From positions 372,001 to 436,000 of the forward strand of contig NZ_JAFMZM010000006.1 in the NCBI RefSeq assembly GCF_024436375.1: a stretch of DNA of 64,000 bases. The letters run 5' to 3'. Position numbers and translations under genes: made by a program. Below are positions 52,474-60,974 of this stretch, piece after piece. How positions within the stretch are numbered: the stretch's first letter is position 1; the number at the start of each line of letters is the position of its first letter. A model generated the notes under the pieces. That model was not told the origin of the DNA, did no database searches, and worked only from the letters and a program-made list of their open reading frames with translations. Origin of the DNA: Nocardioides astragali. Lineage in GTDB: Bacteria; Actinomycetota; Actinomycetes; Propionibacteriales; Nocardioidaceae.

Positions 52474-53109
52474 ATGGACGAGGAGAACATGGCACCCCTG
52501 CAGGACGACTCCGACGAGGTGGTCGAGCGGTTCCACCCCACCAGCGGCCGGGTGACCGGGTGGTTGACCGTGGTGCTGGCAGGGGTCGTGGTGCTCGCCG
52601 GGCTGGTCTACCTCGACGAGGGATTCCCGCCGTGGCTGACAGCCGCCGCCGCGCTGCTCGGCGTGCTGGCCTGGGCTGCGATGCTGCGCCCGGCGCTGTG
52701 GGCGACCCACGAGCACCTGGTGATGCGCAACCTCGCCGAGACCCTCCATGTCCGGCTCGCCGCGGTCGAGGAGATGGCGGTCCGCCAGGTCCTGGTGGTG
52801 CGCGCCGGCGACCGTCGCTGGGTCTCGACCGTGGTCGGGCGTCCGTGGCGCAAGGCGATCACGGCCCGGGGCACTCCCGGCGCCTCCGGGGACGCCGTCC
52901 CCCAGGAGGGCATGCCCTACGCAGACTTCGTGGAGAACCGCCTCTACGAGCTGGTGGACTCCGCGCGGCGTGAGGCGGGCGTCCGGCCCGGCTCGCCCGA
53001 GCAGCTCGCGCTGCCCGACCCCGTACGCCGTGAGCGGGCGTGGCTCCCCCTGGCGCTGATCGTGGTCGCCGTCCTCGTGCTCGCCGTGTCGCTGGTCATG
53101 AGCAGCTGA
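52474..53109 (+). CDS. membrane protein with PH-like domain
   Basis: 211 residues. Two helices near the N-terminus (GWLTVVLAGVVVLAGLVYL, AAAALLGVLAWAAM) are followed by a PH-like module (LWATHEHLVMRNLAETLHVRLAAVEEMAVRQVLVV) as in bacterial PH domain proteins, and a final helix (WLPLALIVVAVLVLAVSLV). Function unknown. An in-frame ATG at 52489 has AGGAG close by and may be the true start. It is divergent from deoC with a 63-bp gap. Confidence 0.65.
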   Translation: MDEENMAPLQDDSDEVVERFHPTSGRVTGWLTVVLAGVVVLAGLVYLDEGFPPWLTAAAALLGVLAWAAMLRPALWATHEHLVMRNLAETLHVRLAAVEEMAVRQVLVVRAGDRRWVSTVVGRPWRKAITARGTPGASGDAVPQEGMPYADFVENRLYELVDSARREAGVRPGSPEQLALPDPVRRERAWLPLALIVVAVLVLAVSLVMSS

Positions 53110-53146
53110 ATCCACGCACATTGACGCGACGTAGGTGCCCCCGGGG

Positions 53147-55219
53147 TCACCGCCCGATCCAGGTCGACTCTGCATTGAACGTCAGGCACGCTCGCGGCCC
53201 CGAGCACGCGACGTCGGTCATGTTGCGCGGCACAGCAGCAGCTCCTGCCCGCCACACCTCCTGCGTGCGGGTGAGCCGACGGACCCGACTGCCCACGCCC
53301 GCGAGGTAGCACTCGCGCGCCGTCGGGCAGGACACGGAGTAGAAGGCGGCGTTGCGGGTGTGGACGGCCACGCGTCGCCAGGTGCCGTCGGCACCCCTCG
53401 ACATCACCAGCGCGGGCCGCCCCTCCTCGCCTCCGGCGACGCAGTGCATCGCGTCAGCGCAGTCCAGCTCGAAGAGGGAGAAGCCCTTGCCGAGTGCGGC
53501 GTGGTGCCAGCGGCCGTCCTCCAGGACCAGCTCGAACGAGGTGGGGTTCCTGTCGTCCGCCAGCCTCATCGAGACAACGGCGACGCAGCGCGACGCCGTG
53601 GGGCAGTCGATGGACGGTCGTCCTGTGAACGCGCCCTCGTCGCGCACCAGCGGACCGAGCCGCTGTGCTCGCCATGCCCCCCCGGTGCGTCGGGCCACGA
53701 AGATGCCCGTGCCGACGTCGTGCCGCGCCCGGTAGTACCCGGAGTAGACACAGTGGGCCTCCACACAGCTCACGCCGGTGATCGCGCCGGCCACGAGCCA
53801 CCCGGGCGACAGAGCGGGCAGCAGCCGCCAACGTCCGTCTCGGAGCACAGCGCTGCGGGGCCGTTTCCCGTCCGACCCGACGACGACGCAGGCGTCGGGT
53901 CGCCAGCAGTCGAGATCGCGTTGGTCCTCCAGCGCCGCGGGCACTTCCTGCCAGCCGGCCCCGTCCCCCCGGACGACGTACTGCCCTACGTCCCCTGACG
54001 CGCCGAGGACCAGGCACCAGTCCCGTGCCGGGCAGGCTGCCTCATGGGGGTAGGTCTGCGGAGGGACGCCCAGCGGGTTGGCCATGGTGTGGCGCGCCCA
54101 TTGAGTGCCGTAGCCGTGCAGCGCGCTTGTGAGGACCGCCGGCTGCCCAGGGGACGTGACGATGAGGTCCACCAGCACACACTCTCCCGTTCGGCACCCG
54201 AGGGCCACGACGACTCCGTCGGGATCCGGCGGTGTGTGGGAGGCCCACAAGCCGGCATTCCACGACAGCAGGCGCAGCTCCGGTGCGCGGCGCGGGCCGA
54301 AGGAACGGAGCAGGTGGCACTCCCCGGTGCCCTCACACTCCAGCCCCGGCGCCCCGAGTCCCGACTCGTCGAAGGACGTCGATCGGCCGCCGGGCGCCGT
54401 GTCCTGCCGCCAGGTCGACCCCGGCGACCGCACATAGGACGACGTCCCGCCGTCGCCGTCCGCGATGGCGAGGCAGCGCTGCTCGGCCCAGCAGTCGACG
54501 TCGGTGAGGGAGCCCGTCCCCTCGAGCGCCGATGTCGTCCATGTCGTGCCGTCCCACTCGACGAAGGCGCCCTGGCTGACCGCAGCGCAATAGGCAGCGC
54601 TGGGGCAGGAGAGCGTGCTGACTTCTACAGGCGTGCGGGGCAAGGACCGGACCGTGGTGCCATCGAAGACGACGACCCCGCGCCCGGGACCGGTGAGCAC
54701 GCACGAGACGGGGGACGCGCAGGACACGGAGGTGAGCTCCATGCTCTCGTCGGCGACCTGGAAGTCGAGCCACCGCCAACCGGGAGCGGACCGGACCGCC
54801 ATCCGACGCGTCAGCCCGCCGTTCCACTGGGGAGCCTCGAGCGCGACACAGTCCAGCGGCGTGCTGCAGTCGACCTCGACCAACCCCTCGCTCGCAGCCG
54901 GGACCAGCGCCTCCGCCTGCCAGGCCGACCCGTCCCACCGCTGGACGGCCGGCACCTGTGCGCGGCTCTCGTCATGCCGATGTCCGACCGCGACGCACGC
55001 GGAGCCGGTGGGGGAGCACCCGATCTCCCGTATCACCGTGTTGGGTCGCAGAACGATCGGATCGCTGGTCCTGGTCCAGGCGAGCGGGCGTTGGGCCCGC
55101 TCGCCATGCCCGGCGGGCCCGGTCGCGCCGGCGGTTCCGGTCGCGCCGGCGGGTCCGAGCCCACCGCCGAGGAGGGTCGTGCATGCCACTGCCACGAGGA
55201 GGGTGCGTGTCCGGCTCAT
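53147..55219 (-). CDS. large secreted protein with paired-cysteine repeats
   Basis: 690 residues, predicted secreted: basic start, hydrophobic segment and cleavage near AGATG (about 25-30). The mature part consists of about 12 repeats of roughly 45-50 residues, each with a cysteine pair spaced 5-9 apart followed by small hydrophobics, for example CSPTGSACVAVG, CSTPLDCVALE, CPSAAYCAAVS, CWAEQRCLAIA, CPTASRCVAVV. This layout resembles beta-propeller-like extracellular repeats with one disulfide per blade. No catalytic motif is seen. ATG 55219 is chosen because the signal peptide begins there. Confidence 0.75.
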   Translation of the reverse strand: MSRTRTLLVAVACTTLLGGGLGPAGATGTAGATGPAGHGERAQRPLAWTRTSDPIVLRPNTVIREIGCSPTGSACVAVGHRHDESRAQVPAVQRWDGSAWQAEALVPAASEGLVEVDCSTPLDCVALEAPQWNGGLTRRMAVRSAPGWRWLDFQVADESMELTSVSCASPVSCVLTGPGRGVVVFDGTTVRSLPRTPVEVSTLSCPSAAYCAAVSQGAFVEWDGTTWTTSALEGTGSLTDVDCWAEQRCLAIADGDGGTSSYVRSPGSTWRQDTAPGGRSTSFDESGLGAPGLECEGTGECHLLRSFGPRRAPELRLLSWNAGLWASHTPPDPDGVVVALGCRTGECVLVDLIVTSPGQPAVLTSALHGYGTQWARHTMANPLGVPPQTYPHEAACPARDWCLVLGASGDVGQYVVRGDGAGWQEVPAALEDQRDLDCWRPDACVVVGSDGKRPRSAVLRDGRWRLLPALSPGWLVAGAITGVSCVEAHCVYSGYYRARHDVGTGIFVARRTGGAWRAQRLGPLVRDEGAFTGRPSIDCPTASRCVAVVSMRLADDRNPTSFELVLEDGRWHHAALGKGFSLFELDCADAMHCVAGGEEGRPALVMSRGADGTWRRVAVHTRNAAFYSVSCPTARECYLAGVGSRVRRLTRTQEVWRAGAAAVPRNMTDVACSGPRACLTFNAESTWIGR

Positions 55220-55293
55220 CCCTCGGTTGTACGCCCTCGGCTCGCGGGGCGACAGGGTCTGTGATCCCGGTCCAGCCGGGACGGGAGTCCCGG

Positions 55294-55947
55294 TCAGGCG
55301 TTGTCGCGGTCGTCCAGGAACCTCGCCTCGAGCCCGTCGAGGATGAGCTCCAGGCCGTAGTCGAACTCGTCGCCGTACTGGTAGTCGCGGCCGACGACCT
55401 GCTCGGCGACCATCTCGGCCAGGTGCGGGTGGTCGGCCAGGACGACGCCGAGGTCGGCGACGAAGTCCTCCGCCGACTCGCCGGGCTCGAAGGGCAGGTT
55501 GACCTCGGTGAGCACGAAACCGAAGACGTAGGCGTCGAGCACCGAGAAGGCGTGCGCCGCCAGCGCGACGGAGAAGCCGGCGTTGCGCAGGCAGCCGAGC
55601 ACGGCGTCGTGGTGGCGCAGCGTGGCCGCGCCGGGCGAGCGGCGCGACTCGATCAGCCCGAGGCCCCACGGGTGGGCGGCCAGCACCGTGCGCGCCGACC
55701 GGGCGCGGGCCTCCATCTCGGGGCGCCAGGGCGCGGTGGTGGAGGGGGTGTCGTTGTGCTCGAAGACCCAGTCCGCCAAGCCGTCCAGGAGCGCCTCCTT
55801 GCTCGCGACGTGGTGGTAGAGCGACATCGCCTCGACGTCGAGCTCGCGACCCACGCTCCGCATGCTCACGCCGGCCAGCCCGGCCACGTCGGCGACCCGG
55901 CTGGCGGCGTCGATGACCCGCTGGGTCGAGAGGGGTGGTCTGGACAC
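55294..55947 (-). CDS. TetR family regulator
   Basis: 217-residue repressor. The N-terminal helix-turn-helix reads VIDAASRVADVAGLAGVSMRSVGRELDVEAMSLYHHVASKEALLDGLAD; the C-terminal part resembles the TetR_C fold of tetracycline-repressor-like proteins. GTG 55947 is taken as the start because GAGGAG lies 5 nt upstream; the ATG at 55962 has no such site. It is divergent from the quinone reductase gene, with two matching palindromes between them, so autoregulation and control of that gene are likely. Confidence 0.9.
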   Translation of the reverse strand: MSRPPLSTQRVIDAASRVADVAGLAGVSMRSVGRELDVEAMSLYHHVASKEALLDGLADWVFEHNDTPSTTAPWRPEMEARARSARTVLAAHPWGLGLIESRRSPGAATLRHHDAVLGCLRNAGFSVALAAHAFSVLDAYVFGFVLTEVNLPFEPGESAEDFVADLGVVLADHPHLAEMVAEQVVGRDYQYGDEFDYGLELILDGLEARFLDDRDNA

Positions 55948-55968
55948 GGGAGCTCCTCGCATGGCGGA

Positions 55969-55982
55969 CTTACGGGCGTAAG
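55969..55982. promoter_or_regulatory. TetR operator, copy 1
   Basis: CTTACGGGCGTAAG, a palindromic CTTAC/GTAAG half-site pair within GACTTACGGGCGTAAGGC. Confidence 0.75.
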
Positions 55983-56003
55983 GCTACTCTGGCGCCAGCC
56001 TGA

Positions 56004-56017
56004 CTTACAGGTGTAAG
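56004..56017. promoter_or_regulatory. TetR operator, copy 2
   Basis: CTTACAGGTGTAAG; the surrounding 18 bp equal copy 1 at 16 positions, 35 bp apart. It overlaps the likely leader of the rightward gene. Confidence 0.75.
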
Positions 56018-56032
56018 GCAAAGGAGACGGAC

Positions 56033-56974
56033 GTGTTGGCAGCAGTCGTGGAGCAGTACGGCCCGCCCGAGCTGGTCGGGGTCCGGGAGGTGCCGGCGCC
56101 CTCGCCGGCCAAGGGTGGGGTCCTGGTGCGGGTGCGTGCGGCGGCGGTGACCTCGGCCGACGGCCGGATCCGCGCGGCGCGCTTCCCGCGCGGCTTCGGG
56201 CAGGTGGCGCGGCTCGCGTTCGGCGTACGGCGTCCGCGCCGGCCGGTGCTCGGAGGCGTCTTCTCGGGTGTCGTCGAGGAGGTCGGTCCCGGGGTCGAGG
56301 GCGTCGCCGTCGGCGACGAGGTGTGCGGCATGACGGGCGCTCGGCTCGGGACGCACGCCGAGCTGGTCGCCGCGCGCGCCGACCGCCTCGTGGTCAAGCC
56401 GGCCGAGGTCACGCACGAGGATGCCGCGGCCGTGCTCTTCGGTGGCACGACGGCGCTGCACTTCCTGCGCGACCGCGTGCGCCCGGGGCAGCGGGTGCTG
56501 GTCAACGGCGCGTCGGGCGCGATCGGGACGACGGCCGTGCAGCTGGCGCGTCGCGCAGGCGGCCACGTCACGGGCGTGTGCAGCGCCGCCAACGCCGGCC
56601 TGGTCCGCGACCTGGGCGCCGAGAGCGTCCTCGACTACGCCCGCACCCCGCTGGCGTCGGTCACCCAGCGCTGGGACGTCGTCCTCGACACGGTCGGCAA
56701 CGTCTCCACCCCGCTCGGCCGCTCGCTCCTGGCGCCGGGCGGCGTGCTGCTGCTCGCGGTGGCCGACCTGGGCCAGACGCTCCGGGCGCGCGGCGATGTG
56801 TTCGCCGGCCCCGCCCCGGAGCGCCCCGAGGACTTCACGACGCTGCTCGACCTCGTGGCGGCCGGTGACCTGCGCGTCGTGGTGAGCCGGACGCTGCCGC
56901 TGGACGACATCGTCGAGGCGCACCGACTGGTCGACTCGGGCCGCAAGGTGGGCAACGTCGTCGTCACCCCCTAG
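56033..56974 (+). CDS. quinone reductase-like MDR oxidoreductase
   Basis: 313-residue medium-chain dehydrogenase/reductase of the zinc-free quinone oxidoreductase group. VGPGVEGVAVGDEVCG, ALHFLRDRVRPGQRVLVNGASGAIGTTAVQLARRAGGHVTGV (NADPH fold), and DIVEAHRLVDSGRKVGNVVV at the end are typical. It likely reduces quinones or enones with NADPH. GTG 56033 has AGGAG 7 nt upstream. The two operators upstream suggest induction by a ligand of the adjacent TetR. It converges with the YidC-like gene, overlapping by 4 bp. Confidence 0.88.
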   Translation: MLAAVVEQYGPPELVGVREVPAPSPAKGGVLVRVRAAAVTSADGRIRAARFPRGFGQVARLAFGVRRPRRPVLGGVFSGVVEEVGPGVEGVAVGDEVCGMTGARLGTHAELVAARADRLVVKPAEVTHEDAAAVLFGGTTALHFLRDRVRPGQRVLVNGASGAIGTTAVQLARRAGGHVTGVCSAANAGLVRDLGAESVLDYARTPLASVTQRWDVVLDTVGNVSTPLGRSLLAPGGVLLLAVADLGQTLRARGDVFAGPAPERPEDFTTLLDLVAAGDLRVVVSRTLPLDDIVEAHRLVDSGRKVGNVVVTP

Positions 56975-57762
56975 CTCCACCTGGCAGCTGCCGCCGTCCC
57001 GGGGGTGGCGAACCAGCGCGTGACGACGGCCGACTGGCCCAGCGTCCACGCCGAGTTGCACACCCAGTAGGCGAGCAGGGTTACCGGGACGACGCCGCCC
57101 GCCACGACCAGGCCGAGTGCGGACAGCGCGGGCATCATCCGCTGTGCCGAGACCAGCGCCTCGGGCAGGCCCTCGGTGAGGGTGTTGGACGCGACGACCC
57201 AGCGCTGGGTGACGTACGACAGGGTCGCGGCGGTGAGGGCCAGCCCGGTGACGACGGCCAGGTGGACGGGCCCGCCGCCGAGGTAGCCGCTCCCGGCCAA
57301 GGAGACCCCCAGGACGGACGCGGCTCCCAGGGACGACACGAGCCCGGGACCCATCGCACCCACTGCGGTGCCCGAGGCGACGTCCGTCAGGAGGTGGTAG
57401 AGCGCCAGCCACACGGGCAGCTGCAGCAGCACCGGCAGGCAGCCCAGCCGGCTGACGCCGTGCTCGGCCGAGACCCGGCGGCGCTCGGCGAGGTGCCGGC
57501 GCAGGCTGTCGGCGTCCGGGCGGTCGCCGAGGCGGCTGGCGAGGTCCTGGAGGTGAGGTCGGGCGCGGGCCGCGGCGTGGGCCTGCCGCACGCCGTGGAC
57601 CACGGCCGGGAGGAGGGCGAGGCGGAGGGTGACGACGACGGCGGCGACGCAGAGCAGCCAGGTGCCGCCGGCTGCCGGGTCGGCGCCGAGGTCAGTGAGG
57701 CCGTCGTGGGCGGCCGCGAGGACCGCAGCGAGGGCGTGCGAGAAGGGGTCGAGAAAGGACAT
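56971..57762 (-). CDS. YidC/Oxa1-family membrane insertase paralogue
   Basis: 263-residue short YidC/Oxa1-like protein with five predicted helices. TLRLALLPAVVHGVRQAHAAARARPHLQDL carries the conserved arginine region of the first core helix, then LGCLPVLLQLPVWLALYHLL and the late VPVTLLAYWVCNSAWTLGQSAVV. The usual actinobacterial yidC sits beside rnpA and rpmH; this copy is elsewhere and is therefore a second, possibly specialised insertase. AGGAG 6 nt upstream supports ATG 57762. The small membrane gene next to it is a frequent companion. Confidence 0.82.
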   Translation of the reverse strand: MSFLDPFSHALAAVLAAAHDGLTDLGADPAAGGTWLLCVAAVVVTLRLALLPAVVHGVRQAHAAARARPHLQDLASRLGDRPDADSLRRHLAERRRVSAEHGVSRLGCLPVLLQLPVWLALYHLLTDVASGTAVGAMGPGLVSSLGAASVLGVSLAGSGYLGGGPVHLAVVTGLALTAATLSYVTQRWVVASNTLTEGLPEALVSAQRMMPALSALGLVVAGGVVPVTLLAYWVCNSAWTLGQSAVVTRWFATPGTAAAARWS

Positions 57763-57821
57763 GCGTGGCTCCTGGAGATGATGAAGGGACGGTCGGGGAC
57801 GCGGTCGCCGAAGGCGACGTG

Positions 57822-58133
57822 TCAGACCTGTCCAGGAGCGCGTGGGCGCTGGGGGTGGTGGACGACGTCGGTGGAGCGCCCGGCCAGGTGGGGGAGCACC
57901 TCGTCGGCCCATCGCGCAGGCAGCATCAGCCCACCCGGGGCGGGCGGCACCACGAGGCGACGGGCGCCGAGCATGGCTGCCGTCGCGGTGGTCAGTGCCG
58001 CGAGGACGAGGACCGACTGCGCGGACATCGTCGGGGCCAGCAGGGACGCCGTCAGCAGTGATGCGATGCCGACCAGCGTCAGGGCGAGCGCGGGACGCAC
58101 TGGTGCCAGCAGCACGGCAGCGGTCCGGGTCAT
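57822..58133 (-). CDS. small membrane protein beside the YidC-like gene (DUF6412-like)
   Basis: About 103 residues with two helices (VRPALALTLVGIASLLTASLLAP and SVLVLAALTTATAAMLGA) and a basic cytoplasmic tail ending PQRPRAPGQV. It resembles the small DUF6412-type protein often encoded just upstream of a second YidC in actinobacteria; identification is by position and topology. Starts ATG 58133 or GTG 58139. Transcribed with the insertase gene, 60 bp apart. Confidence 0.6.
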   Translation of the reverse strand: MTRTAAVLLAPVRPALALTLVGIASLLTASLLAPTMSAQSVLVLAALTTATAAMLGARRLVVPPAPGGLMLPARWADEVLPHLAGRSTDVVHHPQRPRAPGQV

Positions 58134-58153
58134 GGGCACAGGGTAGTCCGAGG

Positions 58154-59311
58154 TCAGTGGAGCTCGTGGGCTCCGAGGTCGATCCGTCCGACGACCGTGC
58201 GGCGGGTGGCCCGCGCAGGGGAGGCGTACTCCCAGAGTGCCCGCCAGCGCGGCGGCACGGCGACGCCGCGGTCGACGGCAGGTGAGGTGGGCCGGAGGCG
58301 GAAGTCGTCCGCGGCGGCGTCCACGAAGCCACCGACCCCGACCCGCCGGTTGGCCCGCGCGTCGGCGCTCGCGCGGTCGGTCAGGTCGCCGGGGCCGACG
58401 AGGAGGTTGTTGCGCAGGTGGGCGCGACTGCCCTCGGCGAGGGCCACGAAGGTTCCGGAGTCGCGCCGGTTGGCGAAGGTGTTGTTGACGACCCAGAGCG
58501 TGTGCGAGGGGTGGGTGAGCCCCTCGGCGCCGTAGGACACGAGCGCGGAGTTCTCCGAGTGCGGACCCTGCACGATCACGTTGCCCGCGATGACGGAGCG
58601 CCCCCCGTTGAGGAGGTCGATGGAGTAGCTGGCGGTGGCGTCGCCGTCGCTGATCAGGTTGGCGACGATCGTGTTGCGCCCGGCGCGCGACTTGATCTCG
58701 TGGCCCGTGTCGGCGCCCGAGAACCAGCTGCCCCTGACGGTCAGCGACCGCACGGCGCCGACGTAGAGGTTGTGGGAGTAGCCGTCACCGGCGCCGTTGC
58801 GGAAGAAGCGGGACCGGGTGATCACGATGTCGCTGAGGGGGTCCGCCCCGGTCAGGATGCCGGTCTCGTTGTCGTGGAACCAGCTCCGCGTGACGGTGAG
58901 CCCGGTGCCCTCCTGGCGGATGCCGGCGCCGTTGCGGTCAGCCACCGCGGCGCCGCTGAACTCGATGCGGTCGACCGTCGTCCGGTCGCCGGCGATGACC
59001 CAGATCGCCTTGCCCTGGGCGTCCCGCCCGTCGGCGCGCAGGTGCACCCGGCCGCCGTCGCCGCGCAGCGTCAGGTCGTCCTGGGTCCACATGGCGACGT
59101 CGCCGGAGTAGGTGCCGGGATCGATCAGCACCGTGTCGCCGTCCTCCGCCAACGCCGCCGCGGCGCTCGGTGTGGCCAGCGCCCGGTCGGGGCCGACCCG
59201 CCAGGTGCGCGGGGCCTCGGCGGCGTACGACGACGCGGGTGCGGGAACGCCGCCGGCGGCCGGCACCGCGAGGCAGAGGACGGCCAGGGCACGGAGGGGG
59301 AGTGCCGACAT
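58154..59311 (-). CDS. secreted right-handed parallel beta-helix protein
   Basis: 385 residues, signal peptide (LRALAVLCLAVPAAGGVPAP) with cleavage near SSYA. The body is a parallel beta-helix of the pectate lyase-like class: VLIDPGTYSGDVAM, TVDRIEFSGAAVADRNGAGI, VTRSWFHDNETGI, VRGSWFSGADTGHEIKSRAG and NNTFANRRDSGTFVALAEGS are successive coils. It may bind or cleave a polysaccharide; the catalytic residues of pectate lyases are not obvious. It starts just beyond the stop of the phospho-sugar mutase (1-2 bp overlap), so an operon is possible. Confidence 0.75.
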   Translation of the reverse strand: MSALPLRALAVLCLAVPAAGGVPAPASSYAAEAPRTWRVGPDRALATPSAAAALAEDGDTVLIDPGTYSGDVAMWTQDDLTLRGDGGRVHLRADGRDAQGKAIWVIAGDRTTVDRIEFSGAAVADRNGAGIRQEGTGLTVTRSWFHDNETGILTGADPLSDIVITRSRFFRNGAGDGYSHNLYVGAVRSLTVRGSWFSGADTGHEIKSRAGRNTIVANLISDGDATASYSIDLLNGGRSVIAGNVIVQGPHSENSALVSYGAEGLTHPSHTLWVVNNTFANRRDSGTFVALAEGSRAHLRNNLLVGPGDLTDRASADARANRRVGVGGFVDAAADDFRLRPTSPAVDRGVAVPPRWRALWEYASPARATRRTVVGRIDLGAHELH

Positions 59312-59312
59312 C

Positions 59313-60974
59313 TCAACCACTGAACGCCGCTCCCCGCAGGTCGGCCTTGATCGCGTCGAGTCGCCCGGCCGCGGAGATCCGGGCCGCGTCCACCCCACCC
59401 TCATCCTGTCCGGCGTCACCCACGGGCACGACGACCTCGAGGTAGCACTTCACCTTCGGCTCGGTGCCGCTCGGGCGCACGATCACCCGCGCTCCGTCGG
59501 CGAGGGAGTAGCGCAGGCCGTCGGTGGGTGGCAGAGCCGCCGAGCCCTCGGACAGGTCCTCGACCCGCTCCACCGCGAGGCCGCCGAGGGTGGTCGGGGG
59601 AGCGGCCCGCAGCCGGTCCATGGTCGCGGGGATGTCGGCGAGGTCGTCGAAGCGCACCGAGAGCTGGTCGGTGGCGTGCAGGCCGTGCTGGTGCGCGATG
59701 TCGTCGAGGATGTCGGTGAGGCCGCGCCCCTGCGCCTTCGCCTGCGCGGCGAGCTCGCAGACGAGGAGCAGGGCGGAGACACCGTCCTTGTCGCGGACGT
59801 GCTCGGGGTCGCAGCAGTAGCCCAGCGCCTCCTCGTAGCCGAAGGCGAGGCCCTCCACGCGAGCGATCCACTTGAAGCCGGTGAGCGTCTCCTCGTGCGG
59901 CTGCCCCGCGGCCGCCGCCATCTTGCCGAGCAGGCTCGAGGACACGATCGAGTTGGCGTACGTCCCGGTGCGCCCGCGCGCGATCAGGTGGTGGGCGAGC
60001 AGGGCGCCGACCTCGTCGCCGCGCAGCATCCGCCAGCCGTGGGCGTCGGGGACCGCGACGGCGCATCGGTCTGCGTCGGGGTCGTTGGCGACGACCAGGT
60101 CGGCGCGCTGCTCGGCCGCGAGCGCCATGGCCAGGTCCATCGCGCCCGGCTCCTCGGGGTTGGGGAAGGACACGGTCGGGAAGTCGGGGTCGGGGTGCTC
60201 CTGCTGCTCGACGATGCTGGGCGCGTCGAACCCGGCGGTCTCCAGCACCTGGGCGACCGTCGTGCCGCCCACGCCGTGCAGTGGCGTGTAGACGATGGTG
60301 AGGTCGCGGGGGCCGTCGCCGGCGAGGCCCGCCACTGTGTCGAGGTAGTGGTCGACGAGGGCCTCGCCCACGACCTTGCCCGCGTCGCCGCGCGGCAGGT
60401 CGGCGATCGCGCCGACCGCGGCGATCCGCTCCGCGATCTCGGTGTCGGCGGGCGGCACGATCTGGCTGCCGTCGCCGAGGTAGACCTTGTAGCCGTTGTC
60501 CTGCGGCGGGTTGTGGCTGGCCGTGACCATGATGCCGGCCGCACAGCCGAGCTCGCGGATCGCGAAGGCGAGGAGGGGCGTGGGCAGCGTCCGCGGCATC
60601 ACGAGCGCCTTGAACCCCGCCCCGGTCATGATCTCGGCGGTGTCGCGGGCGAAGACGTCGGAGTTGTGCCGCGCGTCGAATCCGATCACCACGGAACCGC
60701 CCGCGTGGCCGGTGTCCTTGAGGTAGGCCCCCAGGCCGGCCGCGGCGCGGGTGACCACGACGCGGTTCATCCGGTTGGGGCCTGCGCCGAGCGCGCCCCG
60801 CAGACCCGCGGTGCCGAACTCGAGCGTCCCGGCGAAGCGGTCGGCCAGGTCGGTCCCGTCGCCGCGCTCGGCAGCCGCGATCACCGACTCGAGCTCGGCA
60901 CGAGTCTGCTCGTCGGGGTCCTCCGCGGCCCAGGCTCGGGCCACGTCGAGGAGGGAGGCGGTCGGTTCGGTCAT
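59313..60974 (-). CDS. phospho-sugar mutase (phosphoglucomutase/phosphomannomutase family)
   Basis: 553-residue alpha-D-phosphohexomutase. Entry motif FGTAGLRGALGAG, active-site serine in MVTASHNPPQDNGYKVY, metal loop VVANDPDADRCAVA, sugar-binding GFKWIARVEG.. FGYEEALGY and phosphate-binding RPSGTEPKVKCY are all intact. The long PmmB-like branch can act on glucose-, mannose- or pentose-phosphates; with deoA and deoC in the window, a phosphopentomutase role is worth testing. ATG 60974 overlaps the upstream TetR stop by 4 bp (ATGA). Confidence 0.9.
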   Translation of the reverse strand: MTEPTASLLDVARAWAAEDPDEQTRAELESVIAAAERGDGTDLADRFAGTLEFGTAGLRGALGAGPNRMNRVVVTRAAAGLGAYLKDTGHAGGSVVIGFDARHNSDVFARDTAEIMTGAGFKALVMPRTLPTPLLAFAIRELGCAAGIMVTASHNPPQDNGYKVYLGDGSQIVPPADTEIAERIAAVGAIADLPRGDAGKVVGEALVDHYLDTVAGLAGDGPRDLTIVYTPLHGVGGTTVAQVLETAGFDAPSIVEQQEHPDPDFPTVSFPNPEEPGAMDLAMALAAEQRADLVVANDPDADRCAVAVPDAHGWRMLRGDEVGALLAHHLIARGRTGTYANSIVSSSLLGKMAAAAGQPHEETLTGFKWIARVEGLAFGYEEALGYCCDPEHVRDKDGVSALLLVCELAAQAKAQGRGLTDILDDIAHQHGLHATDQLSVRFDDLADIPATMDRLRAAPPTTLGGLAVERVEDLSEGSAALPPTDGLRYSLADGARVIVRPSGTEPKVKCYLEVVVPVGDAGQDEGGVDAARISAAGRLDAIKADLRGAAFSG

